From Lacihabitans soyangensis (GTDB taxonomy: Bacteria; Bacteroidota; Bacteroidia; Cytophagales; Spirosomataceae), in assembly GCF_024343775.1 (NCBI RefSeq), contig NZ_RJUF01000006.1, forward strand, positions 1 through 64,000: a stretch of 64,000 nucleotides of DNA. Direction: 5' to 3'. Below the pieces are notes generated by a model that saw only the letters and a list, made by a program, of their open reading frames with translations, was not told the origin of the DNA and made no database searches. The position numbers and the translations under genes are program-made. This document shows positions 9,369 through 18,458 of this stretch, piece by piece (the stretch's first letter is position 1; every line of letters begins with the position of its first letter).

Positions 9369-11036
9369 ATGAATATAAATAAATTAAAAGGATTTGCATT
9401 GGGTGGTTTGTTGCTTATGAGCACCTCTTGCCAAGATTTACTGAAAGAGGAAGTAATCTCTAACATTGGTAATGATTATATGAATACAGCCAAAGGATTT
9501 GAGGATGCCACAAAGGCTGCATATTCTTCGCTGAGAACATTTTACGGTACACAATTGGGTCTTACTTTGACTGAGTATGGTACCGACATTTATGCCACTG
9601 GAGCCGATGGTGGTTATAAAGGATTTCATTTCTATGATAATCAAATCCAACCAACGGTTGATTATTTGAATATTCTATGGGACGAAATGTATAGAGGTAT
9701 TAATACTTGTAATGCTGTTATCGAAAGATCAGCTGCGGTTACAGGTGTTTCTGATGCCACAAAAAAATTGAGAGTTGCAGAGGTGAAGTTCCTTAGAGCC
9801 CACTATTATTACATTTTGCTTCAGCAATATGGTCCTCTTGATTTGAGATTAACAGAAACTTTGGCCCCAACAAAGGAATCTAAGAGAAATAGTGAAGCAG
9901 AAGTTTATGCTCAAATCATCAAAGATTGTAATGAAGCCATTGCTGATCTTGAAAACAAAGCTCACTCTGCAGATTACGGTAGAGCCACCAAGGCTTCGGC
10001 AGAAGCTCTTTTAGCTAAAGTGTATTTGGCAAAGGCTTATGGTCCAAATAAAGCAGCAGATGATTTTCAGAAGGCAGCGGACTTGTGTACTAACCTGATT
10101 ACCAAATATTCATTTAAATTATTGGATGATTTCGCAGCGGTACATAACGAAGATAACCAACAAAATGCTGAGGTAGTTTTTGCGGTTCAATATACTACTG
10201 ACCAAATCTCTAACGCTACTAATGTTGGTGGTGAAGGCGGTGGCGGTAACAACCTACATTTGTATTTCGGTATGCAGTATGATACCCAAGCAGGTATGGT
10301 ACGTGACGTTTTCTATGGTAGACCATTCAAGCGTTTGAGACCAACAAATTTCCTTCTGAATACAGTTTTTGCTGATAGAGTGAATGACTCACGTTACAAA
10401 AAGTCATTTAGAGATACTTGGAAATCAAACAGCCCTGGTACCTTCAATACTTCTTTTGATAACTCAAAAGCCAAAGTAACTTTTGCTGCTGGAGATACTA
10501 CCATCTTTATTCCTGGATATGAAATGAGTAAAGAAGAAAGAGCGACAAAGAAATATCAGGTATTGGTGCCAAGTGCTTACAACGAAGCACTATTCCCAAC
10601 TTTGCAAAAATTCTTTGATACCAAGCGTTCGGACAGAACAGAGCCAAGAGGTTCAAGAGATCATTTTGTTTGGAGATTGGCTGACATTCATTTGATGAGA
10701 GCAGAGGCTTTGTTCCAATTGGGTAAAAAAGCAGAGGCTTTGGCAGATGTTAACGCCGTTCGAGAAAGAGCAGCTTGGCCAGGGAAAAAAGAAGCTATGA
10801 GGATTACGCAAGATCAACTTACATTTGATTTCATAGTAGATGAGCGTGCTCGTGAGTTGGCAGGTGAGCAAACACGTTGGTTAGATTTGAAGCGTTGGGG
10901 ACTTTTGGTTGATAGAGTTAAAAAACACAATCCACAAGCCTCAGCTGTTGCGGAGAAGCACTACCTTCGTCCAATACCACAAACACAAATTGACCGTGCA
11001 GTTAAAGGTTCATTTGCACAAAACCCAGGATATTAA
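9369..11036 (+). CDS. SusD/RagB family surface nutrient-binding lipoprotein
   Basis: 555 residues from the ATG at 9369 (a TTG at 9360 in frame is not favoured). The signal ends in LLLMSTSC, putting the lipidated Cys at residue 21. Typical SusD features: N-terminal TPR-like helices (AEVKFLRAHYYYILLQQYGPL, GRATKASAEALLAKVYLAKA) and the C-terminal block DIHLMRAEALFQLGKKAEALADVN...FIVDERARELAGEQTRWLDLKRWG. It forms the lid of the SusC channel and selects ligand. A strong terminator follows at 11056-11090, closing the oxidoreductase-susCD unit. Confidence 0.97.
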   Translation: MNINKLKGFALGGLLLMSTSCQDLLKEEVISNIGNDYMNTAKGFEDATKAAYSSLRTFYGTQLGLTLTEYGTDIYATGADGGYKGFHFYDNQIQPTVDYLNILWDEMYRGINTCNAVIERSAAVTGVSDATKKLRVAEVKFLRAHYYYILLQQYGPLDLRLTETLAPTKESKRNSEAEVYAQIIKDCNEAIADLENKAHSADYGRATKASAEALLAKVYLAKAYGPNKAADDFQKAADLCTNLITKYSFKLLDDFAAVHNEDNQQNAEVVFAVQYTTDQISNATNVGGEGGGGNNLHLYFGMQYDTQAGMVRDVFYGRPFKRLRPTNFLLNTVFADRVNDSRYKKSFRDTWKSNSPGTFNTSFDNSKAKVTFAAGDTTIFIPGYEMSKEERATKKYQVLVPSAYNEALFPTLQKFFDTKRSDRTEPRGSRDHFVWRLADIHLMRAEALFQLGKKAEALADVNAVRERAAWPGKKEAMRITQDQLTFDFIVDERARELAGEQTRWLDLKRWGLLVDRVKKHNPQASAVAEKHYLRPIPQTQIDRAVKGSFAQNPGY

Positions 11037-11055
11037 TATTTCTTAATTTATTCCT

Positions 11056-11090
11056 AAAGAAAACCCCGGAGCAATTCGGGGTTTTCTTTT
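11056..11090 (+). terminator. Rho-independent terminator after susD
   Basis: A 13-bp perfect stem (11056-11068 with 11077-11089) with an 8-nt loop and a CCCCG/CGGGG core, ending in a T-rich arm. It separates susCD from the isomerase gene 24 bp downstream. Confidence 0.9.
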
Positions 11091-11113
11091 CTAATATTCA
11101 ACCAAAAAATATC

Positions 11114-11995
11114 ATGAACAGACGTACATTTATTCAGTCAGCAGCAAGCTTGGTTTTAGCATCACAATTTGATGCCTTTGCAGCCAAATACAATCAAAAG
11201 ATGGCTTATTCGGCCATCACATGGAGTGGAAATGACTTGGTAGCCATTAAGGATATTGCTGCATTAGGTTTTAAGGGTATCCAACTCAGGTCCAATACTT
11301 ATCCCATTTTCAAGGATAAACCTGAAGATTTAAAAATAACCATTGATTCGGCAAAGTTAAATTTGGCGATGTTTTCTAGTGGAAATGTGGGCATAACTGA
11401 TGATATTTCTAAAGATACAGAAACACACCTAAATCACGCAAAATTCATTAAAGCCTTGGGCGGCCATTCATTGCAAATAACAAATACCTCAAGACCGAAA
11501 GACAGGCAGCCAACCAAAGAGGAACTAATCAAGTATGCCAAGAATATGTCGGCTGTGGCGAAGGCTGTCTTCGAAGAAACAGGAATTCAGCCTGCCTATC
11601 ATAACCACATGCATCAGCTTGGTGAAACGCCTGAGGAAATAGAAATCATAGTCAACGAAATGGATACTAGATATATAAAATTGTTGTTAGATGTGGCCCA
11701 TTATCACCAAGGCGGCGGAGTACCAGCCGATGCCGTTTTGAAATACAAAGACATTATTTATGCTACGCATATAAAAGATACCCGCCCCGACGCAGAGAAC
11801 AAGTCAGGATACAGATTTGTTGAACTTGGACAAGGTAAAGTTGACTTTCCAGGAATCTTCAAGAATCTAAACAAGATTGGTTTTAAAGGTTGGAATATCA
11901 TAGAATTGGATTCTGTTCCGGTGAAAGGAAGAACTGCTTTGGAGTGTGGCCAAATTAGCAAAACCTATTTAGAAGGAATAAAGGTGAAATTTTAA
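11114..11995 (+). CDS. Sugar phosphate isomerase/epimerase-like TIM barrel (AP endonuclease family 2), Tat-exported
   Basis: 293 residues with a Tat-type N-terminus (NRRTFIQSAASLVLA). The body is a xylose-isomerase-like TIM barrel. Metal and substrate residues are visible in PAYHNHMHQLG, LLLDVAHYHQGGG, YATHIKDTR and the final NIIELDS, all standard for PF01261-type enzymes. Known members isomerise or epimerise keto-sugars, and some act as lyases on 3-keto-glycosides in Bacteroidota. Lying between SusCD and a DUF1080 protein, it probably processes a 3-keto sugar in the periplasm. A short TTCAACC leader precedes the start. Confidence 0.88.
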   Translation: MNRRTFIQSAASLVLASQFDAFAAKYNQKMAYSAITWSGNDLVAIKDIAALGFKGIQLRSNTYPIFKDKPEDLKITIDSAKLNLAMFSSGNVGITDDISKDTETHLNHAKFIKALGGHSLQITNTSRPKDRQPTKEELIKYAKNMSAVAKAVFEETGIQPAYHNHMHQLGETPEEIEIIVNEMDTRYIKLLLDVAHYHQGGGVPADAVLKYKDIIYATHIKDTRPDAENKSGYRFVELGQGKVDFPGIFKNLNKIGFKGWNIIELDSVPVKGRTALECGQISKTYLEGIKVKF

Positions 11996-12082
11996 CACCT
12001 TTCTAATGTAAACTGTTAAGAAAGCATCAAAATTTCATATTTTTTCGCTTTTTCTATATCATTTAGGAATAATAATATTAGG

Positions 12083-12090
12083 TAATTTTG
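12083..12090 (+). promoter_or_regulatory. Bacteroidota -7 promoter element (TAATTTTG) before the DUF1080 gene
   Basis: Exact TAnnTTTG ending 21 bp before the ATG at 12112. Its last three bases form a TTG that could be mistaken for a start codon; the promoter match argues for the ATG at 12112. Confidence 0.5.
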
Positions 12091-12111
12091 AGTAATATTC
12101 ATCTAAAAAAT

Positions 12112-13452
12112 ATGAAAAAACTAATATTGTTATTCTTTTTGTTTTCTACTGGCTTGTCAGCACAAAAATGGACAAGCCTCTTTGATGGTAAAACCCTGAA
12201 AGGTTGGACCCAAAGAGGTGGTAAAGCAGTTTATAAAGTTGAAAATGGCCAGATTGTAGGTCAGACTGTTAGCGATACCCCAAACTCATTTCTTTGTACA
12301 GATAAAGATTACGGTGATTTTATTCTTGAACTAGATCTCAAACTCGACGATGAAATGAATGGCGGAGTTCAGTTTCGAAGCTTGTCTAAACCAGATTATC
12401 AAAACGGAAGAGTACATGGGTACCAAATGGAGGTGGATCCATCTACAAGAGCCTGGTCAGGTGGTATTTATGACGAAGGTCGCAGAGATTGGTTATATAA
12501 CTTAAACCACAATCCAGCCGGCCAAAAAGCATTTGTTAAACTTGGTTGGAACAAATACCGTATCGAGGCCATTGGTAATATACTAAGAACATTTATAAAC
12601 GGCATACCTACAGCACATGTTATTGACGACATGACCGCCAAAGGGTTTATAGCCCTTCAAGTCCATTCTATATATGCAGCCATGAAACCCGGTATGACTA
12701 TCCGCTGGAAAAACATCAGAATTCAGACTGAAAATCTAAAGCCAAGTCCTTTGGATGAATGCCCAGTAGTTAATCTTCTGCCAAATAATATTTCAGAACA
12801 AGAAAAAGCTCAAGGCTACAAATTACTTTTTAATGGTCAAAATTTTGACGGTTGGAAAAATGGAAGTAGCACGGCAGCACCAGATTCTCGTTGGAAAATA
12901 GAAAATGGTATTTTGGCCATAACTGCCAATACTGACAAAAGTCCTGGGGTTGATTTAATTTCAGAACAGAAATATGGAGCCTTCGAACTTCAGTTTGACT
13001 TTAAACTGACCGATGCTGCAAATTCTGGCGTAAAATACTTCGTCGAAATGCTTGGTGAAGAAGGAAAGAAATCACCGCTTGGTCTTGAGTATCAGGTATT
13101 AGATGACGAAAAACATCCGGATGCTAAACAAGGGGTGGTAGGTAATCGTACAATTGCCAGTTTGTATGACCTCATTCCTTCGGATAAATTAGACAAGCGT
13201 TTTCAAAAGAAAATAGGAGACTGGAACCAAGCACGAGTGGTAGTAATGCCAAATAATACAGTACAACATTGGTTAAATGGATTCAAAGTTCTTGAATATC
13301 AGCGAAATAGCAATATTTTTAAGGCACTTGTCGCGAGAAGTAAATATGCCAAAATTGAGGGTTTTGGATCAGGAGAAAAGGGCCACATTTTGTTGCAAGA
13401 TCATAGCGATAATGTGTTTTTCAAAAATGTAAAAATCCGAGAAATCAAGTAA
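12112..13452 (+). CDS. Secreted protein with two DUF1080 (3-keto-disaccharide hydrolase) domains
   Basis: 446 residues from the ATG at 12112, with signal peptide ending LSAQ. Two concanavalin-like DUF1080 domains are visible: one opens with WTSLFDGKTLKGWTQRGG (about residues 18-205), the second with YKLLFNGQNFDGWKNGSS (about 235-445). Both carry the family pattern G-(A/D)-(F)-(I/E)-L-(E/Q)-(L/F)-D-(L/F)-K-L, and NGGVQFRS or NSGVKYFVE. The second domain has VLDDEKHPDAKQG, shared with the single-domain protein at 27220-27918. Family members hydrolyse or eliminate 3-keto-glycosides made by Gfo/Idh/MocA enzymes, so this is the best clue to the locus chemistry. A duplicated domain in one chain is less common than single-domain forms. 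Confidence 0.92.
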   Translation: MKKLILLFFLFSTGLSAQKWTSLFDGKTLKGWTQRGGKAVYKVENGQIVGQTVSDTPNSFLCTDKDYGDFILELDLKLDDEMNGGVQFRSLSKPDYQNGRVHGYQMEVDPSTRAWSGGIYDEGRRDWLYNLNHNPAGQKAFVKLGWNKYRIEAIGNILRTFINGIPTAHVIDDMTAKGFIALQVHSIYAAMKPGMTIRWKNIRIQTENLKPSPLDECPVVNLLPNNISEQEKAQGYKLLFNGQNFDGWKNGSSTAAPDSRWKIENGILAITANTDKSPGVDLISEQKYGAFELQFDFKLTDAANSGVKYFVEMLGEEGKKSPLGLEYQVLDDEKHPDAKQGVVGNRTIASLYDLIPSDKLDKRFQKKIGDWNQARVVVMPNNTVQHWLNGFKVLEYQRNSNIFKALVARSKYAKIEGFGSGEKGHILLQDHSDNVFFKNVKIREIK

Positions 13453-13512
13453 AGCTTTTTAAAACGCATTCTTTAATTCAAATTTTCAGTTAGCTAACAA
13501 TTCTGGTAATTT

Positions 13513-15537
13513 ATGAAAAAGACAATTTTTGTTTCTCTTTTTGCGATAAATCTGGTTTTTGCACAAAAACCTTCCCAACCTATTTTGGGCAGTAAAAATG
13601 GGAAGCTAATAAAATCAGGAAGTCTAGAGTTTAAAGACTTAAACAAAAACGGTACACTCGACAAGTACGAGGATTGGCGTTTGCCTGTTGATGTTAGGGT
13701 GAAAGACCTGCTTTCAAAGATGACCATCGAAGAAAAAGTAGGTTTCATGCTTATAAGTACCACCAGAATGGCCAACGATGGCGGCTTTGGTCCATCGGCT
13801 AATCCGAATGCCCCAATATCAAGCGGTTTCAACGAGGAGGATTTGGTACAAAATGTCAATATGTTTACTCGTAAACCACTGTCTGAGCCGAATATGTCTG
13901 CTTCAGGAACCACCAAAGCCGTTACAGAAAGACAGCTCAGGCATTTTATATTGAGAGCAAATACTTCGGCCAAAACAATGGCAGAATGGTCAAATAACTT
14001 GCAAGCACTTTGCGAATCCACAAGATTGGGTATTCCAGCAATTGTGGCTTCCAATCCAAGAAATCACATCACTACCGATGCCGCAGTGGGCTTGAGTGTA
14101 GGAGCTACGGCATTTTCAAAATGGCCCGGAGAACTCGGTATGGCTGCCATGCGTGATTTCAAACTTACCAGAGAGTTTGCAGAAATTGCCGCAAAAGAAT
14201 GGACTGCAGTTGGTTTGCGAAAAGGATATATGTACATGGTTGACTTGGCTACCGAACCCCGCTGGAACCGCACCGAGGGAACCTTCGGAGAAGATGCAGA
14301 TCTTTCTTCAGCCATGATTCGCGAGATAGTTTTAGGTTTTCAAGGAAATAAGTTGGGCAAAAATTCTGTAGCGATGACCACCAAACATTTCCCCGGCGGA
14401 GGCCCACAGGAAGGTGGACAAGACTCCCATTTTGACTGGGGAAAGTTTGCCCATTATCCGGGTGGAAATTTCAATGAACACGTGAAACCTTTCATTGCAG
14501 CCATAAATGCAGGTACTTCTTCTATAATGCCGTACTATTCAGCACCGAAAGGCAAGGAATTTGAGGAAGTTGGTTTCTCGTTCAATAAGGCCATTATTGA
14601 TGATTTGTTGCGTAAAAAGTTAGGTTTTAAAGGCATTATAAACTCTGATACGGGCCCCATAGAAATGATGCCTTGGGGAGTAGAATCTCTAACTATCGAG
14701 CAGCGATATGTGAAAGCCATAGAAGCTGGAGTGGATATTTTTTCAGGAGCGGCTGATCCAACGGTATTGCTCAACACCGTAAAAAAAGGTTTGGTAAAAG
14801 AAAGTAGAATCAACGAATCTGTAAGTCGATTGCTCAAAGAAAAATTTGAATTGGGTTTGTTTGAAAATCCTTTTGTGGATGTCGAGAAAGCTGAAAAAAT
14901 AGTTGGAAACGAAGAGTTCCAGCAAAAAGGCGATTTGGCATTACGTAAGTCAATCGTATTGTTGAGAAATGATGAGAAACTGTTACCCATTACAAAGAAA
15001 ACAAAGGTTTACTTTGAATATTATAGAGAAGAAGGTGGAGGAAGAGGGCCTCAAGCCCAAGCTCCAAAGTCACCAATAAAAGTCCTGAAACCAGAAACGA
15101 AAGCGGACAACATTGAGTTCGTTTCTACAAAAGAGGAGGCTGATGTGGTTCTCTTGTGGCTTTTTCCAACCACAGGTGGCTTATTCAGTTCTGGAGGAAA
15201 ACCTATAGAGTTGAGCCTTTCAAAAAACAAAGTTGATGTGACCCATGTAAATGAATTAATCAATAGCAAACCGACTGTTGTGGTGGTAAATTACACCAAT
15301 CCTTGGGTTATTGATGAGATAGATAGGGGAAAAACCGCCACTGTATTGGCTACTTTTGGTACTTCCGTCGATGCTTTGATTGATGTAATATCAGGTAGAT
15401 TTAACCCAACGGGAAAGATGCCTTTTGCAACACCAAGTTCGGAAAAGGCTGTCTCTGAAAACAAGTCTGACTTACCTGGAAGTAAGGAAAATCCTGGATA
15501 TGCCTTATTTAATTTCGGCCAAGGATTGAGTTATTGA
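13513..15537 (+). CDS. Secreted glycoside hydrolase family 3 enzyme
   Basis: 674 residues, signal peptide ending VFAQ. The N-terminal TIM barrel contains the conserved KHFPGGGPQEGGQDSH and the nucleophile motif NSDTGP, with Asp379 as predicted nucleophile (SDxG as in beta-glucosidases). The second alpha/beta sandwich begins near LRKSIVLLRNDEKLLP. The usual C-terminal fibronectin III domain of 750-850-residue GH3 enzymes is absent; the protein ends soon after NFGQGLSY. Likely a beta-glucosidase or beta-xylosidase acting in the periplasm on the material imported by SusCD. A retaining hydrolase beside 3-keto chemistry gives two routes for cleavage. Confidence 0.93.
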   Translation: MKKTIFVSLFAINLVFAQKPSQPILGSKNGKLIKSGSLEFKDLNKNGTLDKYEDWRLPVDVRVKDLLSKMTIEEKVGFMLISTTRMANDGGFGPSANPNAPISSGFNEEDLVQNVNMFTRKPLSEPNMSASGTTKAVTERQLRHFILRANTSAKTMAEWSNNLQALCESTRLGIPAIVASNPRNHITTDAAVGLSVGATAFSKWPGELGMAAMRDFKLTREFAEIAAKEWTAVGLRKGYMYMVDLATEPRWNRTEGTFGEDADLSSAMIREIVLGFQGNKLGKNSVAMTTKHFPGGGPQEGGQDSHFDWGKFAHYPGGNFNEHVKPFIAAINAGTSSIMPYYSAPKGKEFEEVGFSFNKAIIDDLLRKKLGFKGIINSDTGPIEMMPWGVESLTIEQRYVKAIEAGVDIFSGAADPTVLLNTVKKGLVKESRINESVSRLLKEKFELGLFENPFVDVEKAEKIVGNEEFQQKGDLALRKSIVLLRNDEKLLPITKKTKVYFEYYREEGGGRGPQAQAPKSPIKVLKPETKADNIEFVSTKEEADVVLLWLFPTTGGLFSSGGKPIELSLSKNKVDVTHVNELINSKPTVVVVNYTNPWVIDEIDRGKTATVLATFGTSVDALIDVISGRFNPTGKMPFATPSSEKAVSENKSDLPGSKENPGYALFNFGQGLSY

Positions 15538-15620
15538 TTTAATTTTTTTCAAGAAAAAACAGTAATATTTTTAATAAAACAGTATTTTTATAATTAGAAA
15601 ACTTCAACCAAAATATCATA

Positions 15621-16958
15621 ATGACAACAAGAAGAGAATTTGTTAAAAAATCGATAATGGCGGGCGTAGCCACTGGATTTTCTGTAAAAAGCTACGGAAA
15701 AATCATAGGTGCAAACGACCGCGTAAGAGTAGCATGTGTGGGTTTCTCTGACCGTCACCGTGCCTCCCATGTAGGCCCATTTGCAGCATTGCAAAAAGAA
15801 ATGAACTTCGAAATGGTGGGCCTTTCAGACATCTGGAATCGCCGTCGTGAGGAAGGTAAGGCGTTTTTGGACAAACAGTTGGGAGCTAACGTACAAGTTT
15901 ATAGAAACAACGAAGAGTTGTATGCTTCAAAATCTGTAGATGCCGTGATGATGTCAACAGCCGATTTTCAACATGCATTACATACCATCGAGGCCGTAAA
16001 AGCAGGCTGTGATGTGTATGCCGAAAAACCTTTGGCAGAAACTATGGCTGACAACCGTGCGGTATTGAAAGCCGTAAAGGATTCGAAAAAAATCGTACAA
16101 ATCGGTTCGCAAAGACGTTCGGGAACCAACTATCATGCCGCAGAAGATTTTATCAAATCAGGTAAATTTGGCGATATCAAAATGGTGGAGTTGATGTGGA
16201 ACGTTAACCAACCAGGTCGTTGGAGACGTCCTGATTTGGTTGCCAGCCTCAAAGAATCTGATGTGGATTGGAAGCGTTATTTGATGAACCGTCCTTATGA
16301 GAAATTTGACCCTCGTAAGTACTTAGAATACAGATTGTTCTGGCCGTACTCTTCAGGAATTCCGGGACAATGGATGAGCCACCAAATCGATACTGTTCAC
16401 TGGTTCTCAGGATTGAGTCACCCAAGAAGTGTGGTGGCCAACGGCGGAATTTACCAATGGCAAGATGGCCGTACGAATGCCGATACATTAACGGTTGTGT
16501 TTGATTACGGTCCTGCTGACAAACCGCAAAATGGATTCCAAGTGCAGTTTACAAGTAGATTCTCAAACTCGGCTGGTGACACCAAAGAGCTTTACTACTC
16601 AAATGGCGGTATGATTAACTTGGACACGAACGAAATCTCTGACACAGGTGGTTTACGTGAGCGTGAAGCCAAAGCGATGGGAATGAAGGCCAACTTGCTT
16701 TCACCATTGAAATTGGAAGGAGACAAAGTAGCATCTGATGCCAACACTGGTGGTGATCCGTTGACATTTGCTCATATCAGAAACTGGATGGAGTGCGTAC
16801 GTAGCCGCAAAACACCAAATGCTCCTATAGAAGCTGGTTATCAGCATTCAATAGCCACAATGATGTCAAACGCTGCTTACAGAACTGGCCTAAAAGTAAC
16901 TTTCGATGCCAAAGCTCAAGAGATTTTGGTTGGCGGAAAACCTTGGAAGCCGTTTTGA
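15621..16958 (+). CDS. Tat-exported Gfo/Idh/MocA family oxidoreductase (third in locus)
   Basis: 445 residues. Twin-arginine motif RREFVKKSIM and signal region to about residue 27, then a Rossmann segment (RVRVACVGFSDRH) in which the usual GxGxxG is altered to GFSDRH. The canonical EKP motif is present (CDVYAEKPLAETM), and the substrate motif is PGQWMSHQIDTVHWFSG. It closes the plus-strand carbohydrate locus and is followed by a terminator-like hairpin. Its leader shares TTCAACC with the isomerase gene. Likely a partner enzyme of the first two oxidoreductases, for example the reductase that returns a 3-keto product to the parent sugar; direction of reaction is inference. Confidence 0.9.
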   Translation: MTTRREFVKKSIMAGVATGFSVKSYGKIIGANDRVRVACVGFSDRHRASHVGPFAALQKEMNFEMVGLSDIWNRRREEGKAFLDKQLGANVQVYRNNEELYASKSVDAVMMSTADFQHALHTIEAVKAGCDVYAEKPLAETMADNRAVLKAVKDSKKIVQIGSQRRSGTNYHAAEDFIKSGKFGDIKMVELMWNVNQPGRWRRPDLVASLKESDVDWKRYLMNRPYEKFDPRKYLEYRLFWPYSSGIPGQWMSHQIDTVHWFSGLSHPRSVVANGGIYQWQDGRTNADTLTVVFDYGPADKPQNGFQVQFTSRFSNSAGDTKELYYSNGGMINLDTNEISDTGGLREREAKAMGMKANLLSPLKLEGDKVASDANTGGDPLTFAHIRNWMECVRSRKTPNAPIEAGYQHSIATMMSNAAYRTGLKVTFDAKAQEILVGGKPWKPF

Positions 16959-16987
16959 TAAGAAATTGATTTAAGTATTATAATGGA

Positions 16988-17013
16988 AGGAGAGTCTCTT
17001 GGCTCTCCTCTTT
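16988..17013 (+). terminator. Probable terminator after the third oxidoreductase
   Basis: AGGAGAG (16988-16994) pairs with CTCTCCT (17003-17009) around an 8-nt loop, followed by a short T-rich run. Moderate quality. Confidence 0.5.
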
Positions 17014-17065
17014 CATTTCCAACTAAATCTCTGTATTCTGAATCATTAATGAAAACGCTACAGTT

Positions 17066-17491
17066 ATGATTCGACTATTGTTTCTTCTATTCGGTTTGGT
17101 TTTAAGTGCGGCACAATGTGAGGCCGATATTGATCCTGAACTTGTAAAGCTTGATGGAACGTGGAAATTATATAAAATTGGAGTCGGTTATCCAGCACCC
17201 AATAGTCCGACGGAATTAATTCCAACCGAAACAGAAACTTTGGAAATAGACGCAAAGGCCAGTACTTTAATAAGAAAAGTAAATGGCGTAGTGACGGAAT
17301 CTACCAAAATAGAAATAGGGAATCATCCCAAAAGTTCTCCAAATCCACGTTTGGCCCTGGTTTTTTTGGAGTCCGAAACCTACTCTTTCTTAAGTATTGA
17401 TGAACAAAAGGGTGAAATCGCTCTTTACCAAAAATGTCCTTTGGATGCTGAGTTGGCCGATGGGAGCACCTACTTTTATAAAAAGCAGTAG
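17066..17491 (+). CDS. Small secreted protein, lipocalin-like, unknown function
   Basis: 141 residues with an N-terminal hydrophobic signal ending near SAAQCEAD; the Cys could be lipidated, but Gln at -1 is atypical. The body starts LVKLDGTWKLYKIGVGY and is beta-rich, resembling small Bacteroidota lipocalin-like proteins in length and in the opening G-x-W-x-L pattern. An upstream ATG at 17049 is in another frame and hits TGA after six codons, so 17066 is the start. No partner gene is evident. Function unknown. Confidence 0.7.
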   Translation: MIRLLFLLFGLVLSAAQCEADIDPELVKLDGTWKLYKIGVGYPAPNSPTELIPTETETLEIDAKASTLIRKVNGVVTESTKIEIGNHPKSSPNPRLALVFLESETYSFLSIDEQKGEIALYQKCPLDAELADGSTYFYKKQ

Positions 17492-17519
17492 GTTTTTCGT
17501 TTTTGAGAGGTTTTGAGGC

Positions 17520-17527
17520 TAATTTTG
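17520..17527 (+). promoter_or_regulatory. Bacteroidota -7 promoter element (TAATTTTG) before rlmF
   Basis: Exact TAnnTTTG match 17 bp upstream of the ATG at 17545, implying a very short leader. Confidence 0.5.
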
Positions 17528-17544
17528 GGACGAAATATTAAAAG

Positions 17545-18456
17545 ATGCCAAGCAAAACATTCAAAGAAAAACCGTCTCTTCATCCCCGAAACAAGCACAA
17601 GGGTCAATATGACTTTAAAAGCTTGGTTACGGTTCTTCCACAACTGGAGGCTTATGTTTTTACAAACAAATTTGGCACAGAAACCATTGACTTTTCAAAT
17701 CCCGAAGCAGTAAAAATATTAAATAAGTCTCTTCTGGCTTATTATTATGGGGTTAAGAACTGGGATATTCCAGAGGGCTATCTTTGTCCACCCATTCCTG
17801 GTCGGGCTGATTATGTGCATTATTTGGCGGATATTTTGATGCAAGAAAATGCTGGTAAGCTACCAGAAGGCAGCTCGATTAGATGTTTGGATATTGGGAC
17901 GGGTGCCAACTGCATTTATCCCATCATCGGCCATCAGGAATACGGTTGGAGTTTTGTCGGAACAGATATTGATCCTCTTTCAGTGAAATCAGCCAAAGCT
18001 ATTTTGGATTTTAATGAGGTACTTACAAACGGTATAGAAATAAGATTACAACCCCACAAGTCCCATTTTTTTGAGGGAATCATAAAAAAAGGCGAACGGT
18101 TCGATCTTACTTTTTGCAATCCGCCTTTTTATGCCTCGGCTGAAGAAGCTATAGAAAAAAACGTTCAAAAAAATCAAAATCTAACTGGTAAGAGACATTC
18201 GGAGCCATTACGAAACTTTGGAGGAAACGCCAGAGAACTTTGGTGCGAAGGTGGCGAACTGAGGTTTATCGTATCAATGATTCGAGAAAGTGTGAGATTT
18301 TCAGAAAATTGTAAATGGTTTACGAGTTTGGTTTCAAAAAAAGAGCATCTCGATAGAATTTATAAAGAACTAGAAAAAGTAAAAGTGAGTCAAGTCAAGA
18401 CCATAGAAATGGCTCAAGGCCAAAAGATTAGCCGTTTGGTGGTTTGGAGTTTTTAA
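17545..18456 (+). CDS. rlmF: 23S rRNA adenine(1618)-N6-methyltransferase RlmF
   Basis: 303 residues, usual for the family. Hallmarks: N-terminal LHPRNKHKGQYDF, PPIPGRADYVHYLADIL, the SAM-binding motif CLDIGTGANCIYPIIG, and the N6-adenine methylase motif NPPF (residues 192-195) in FCNPPFYASAEEA. The GGNARELWCEGGEL block is also conserved. It methylates one 23S rRNA adenine; housekeeping, cytoplasmic. ATG at 17545 is the first in frame after the promoter element. Confidence 0.95.
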   Translation: MPSKTFKEKPSLHPRNKHKGQYDFKSLVTVLPQLEAYVFTNKFGTETIDFSNPEAVKILNKSLLAYYYGVKNWDIPEGYLCPPIPGRADYVHYLADILMQENAGKLPEGSSIRCLDIGTGANCIYPIIGHQEYGWSFVGTDIDPLSVKSAKAILDFNEVLTNGIEIRLQPHKSHFFEGIIKKGERFDLTFCNPPFYASAEEAIEKNVQKNQNLTGKRHSEPLRNFGGNARELWCEGGELRFIVSMIRESVRFSENCKWFTSLVSKKEHLDRIYKELEKVKVSQVKTIEMAQGQKISRLVVWSF

Positions 18457-18458
18457 GT

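Noticed and set aside
13494-14054. 186-codon minus-strand frame opposite the GH3 gene
   Set aside because: Antisense to the conserved GH3 N-terminus, no recognisable motif.
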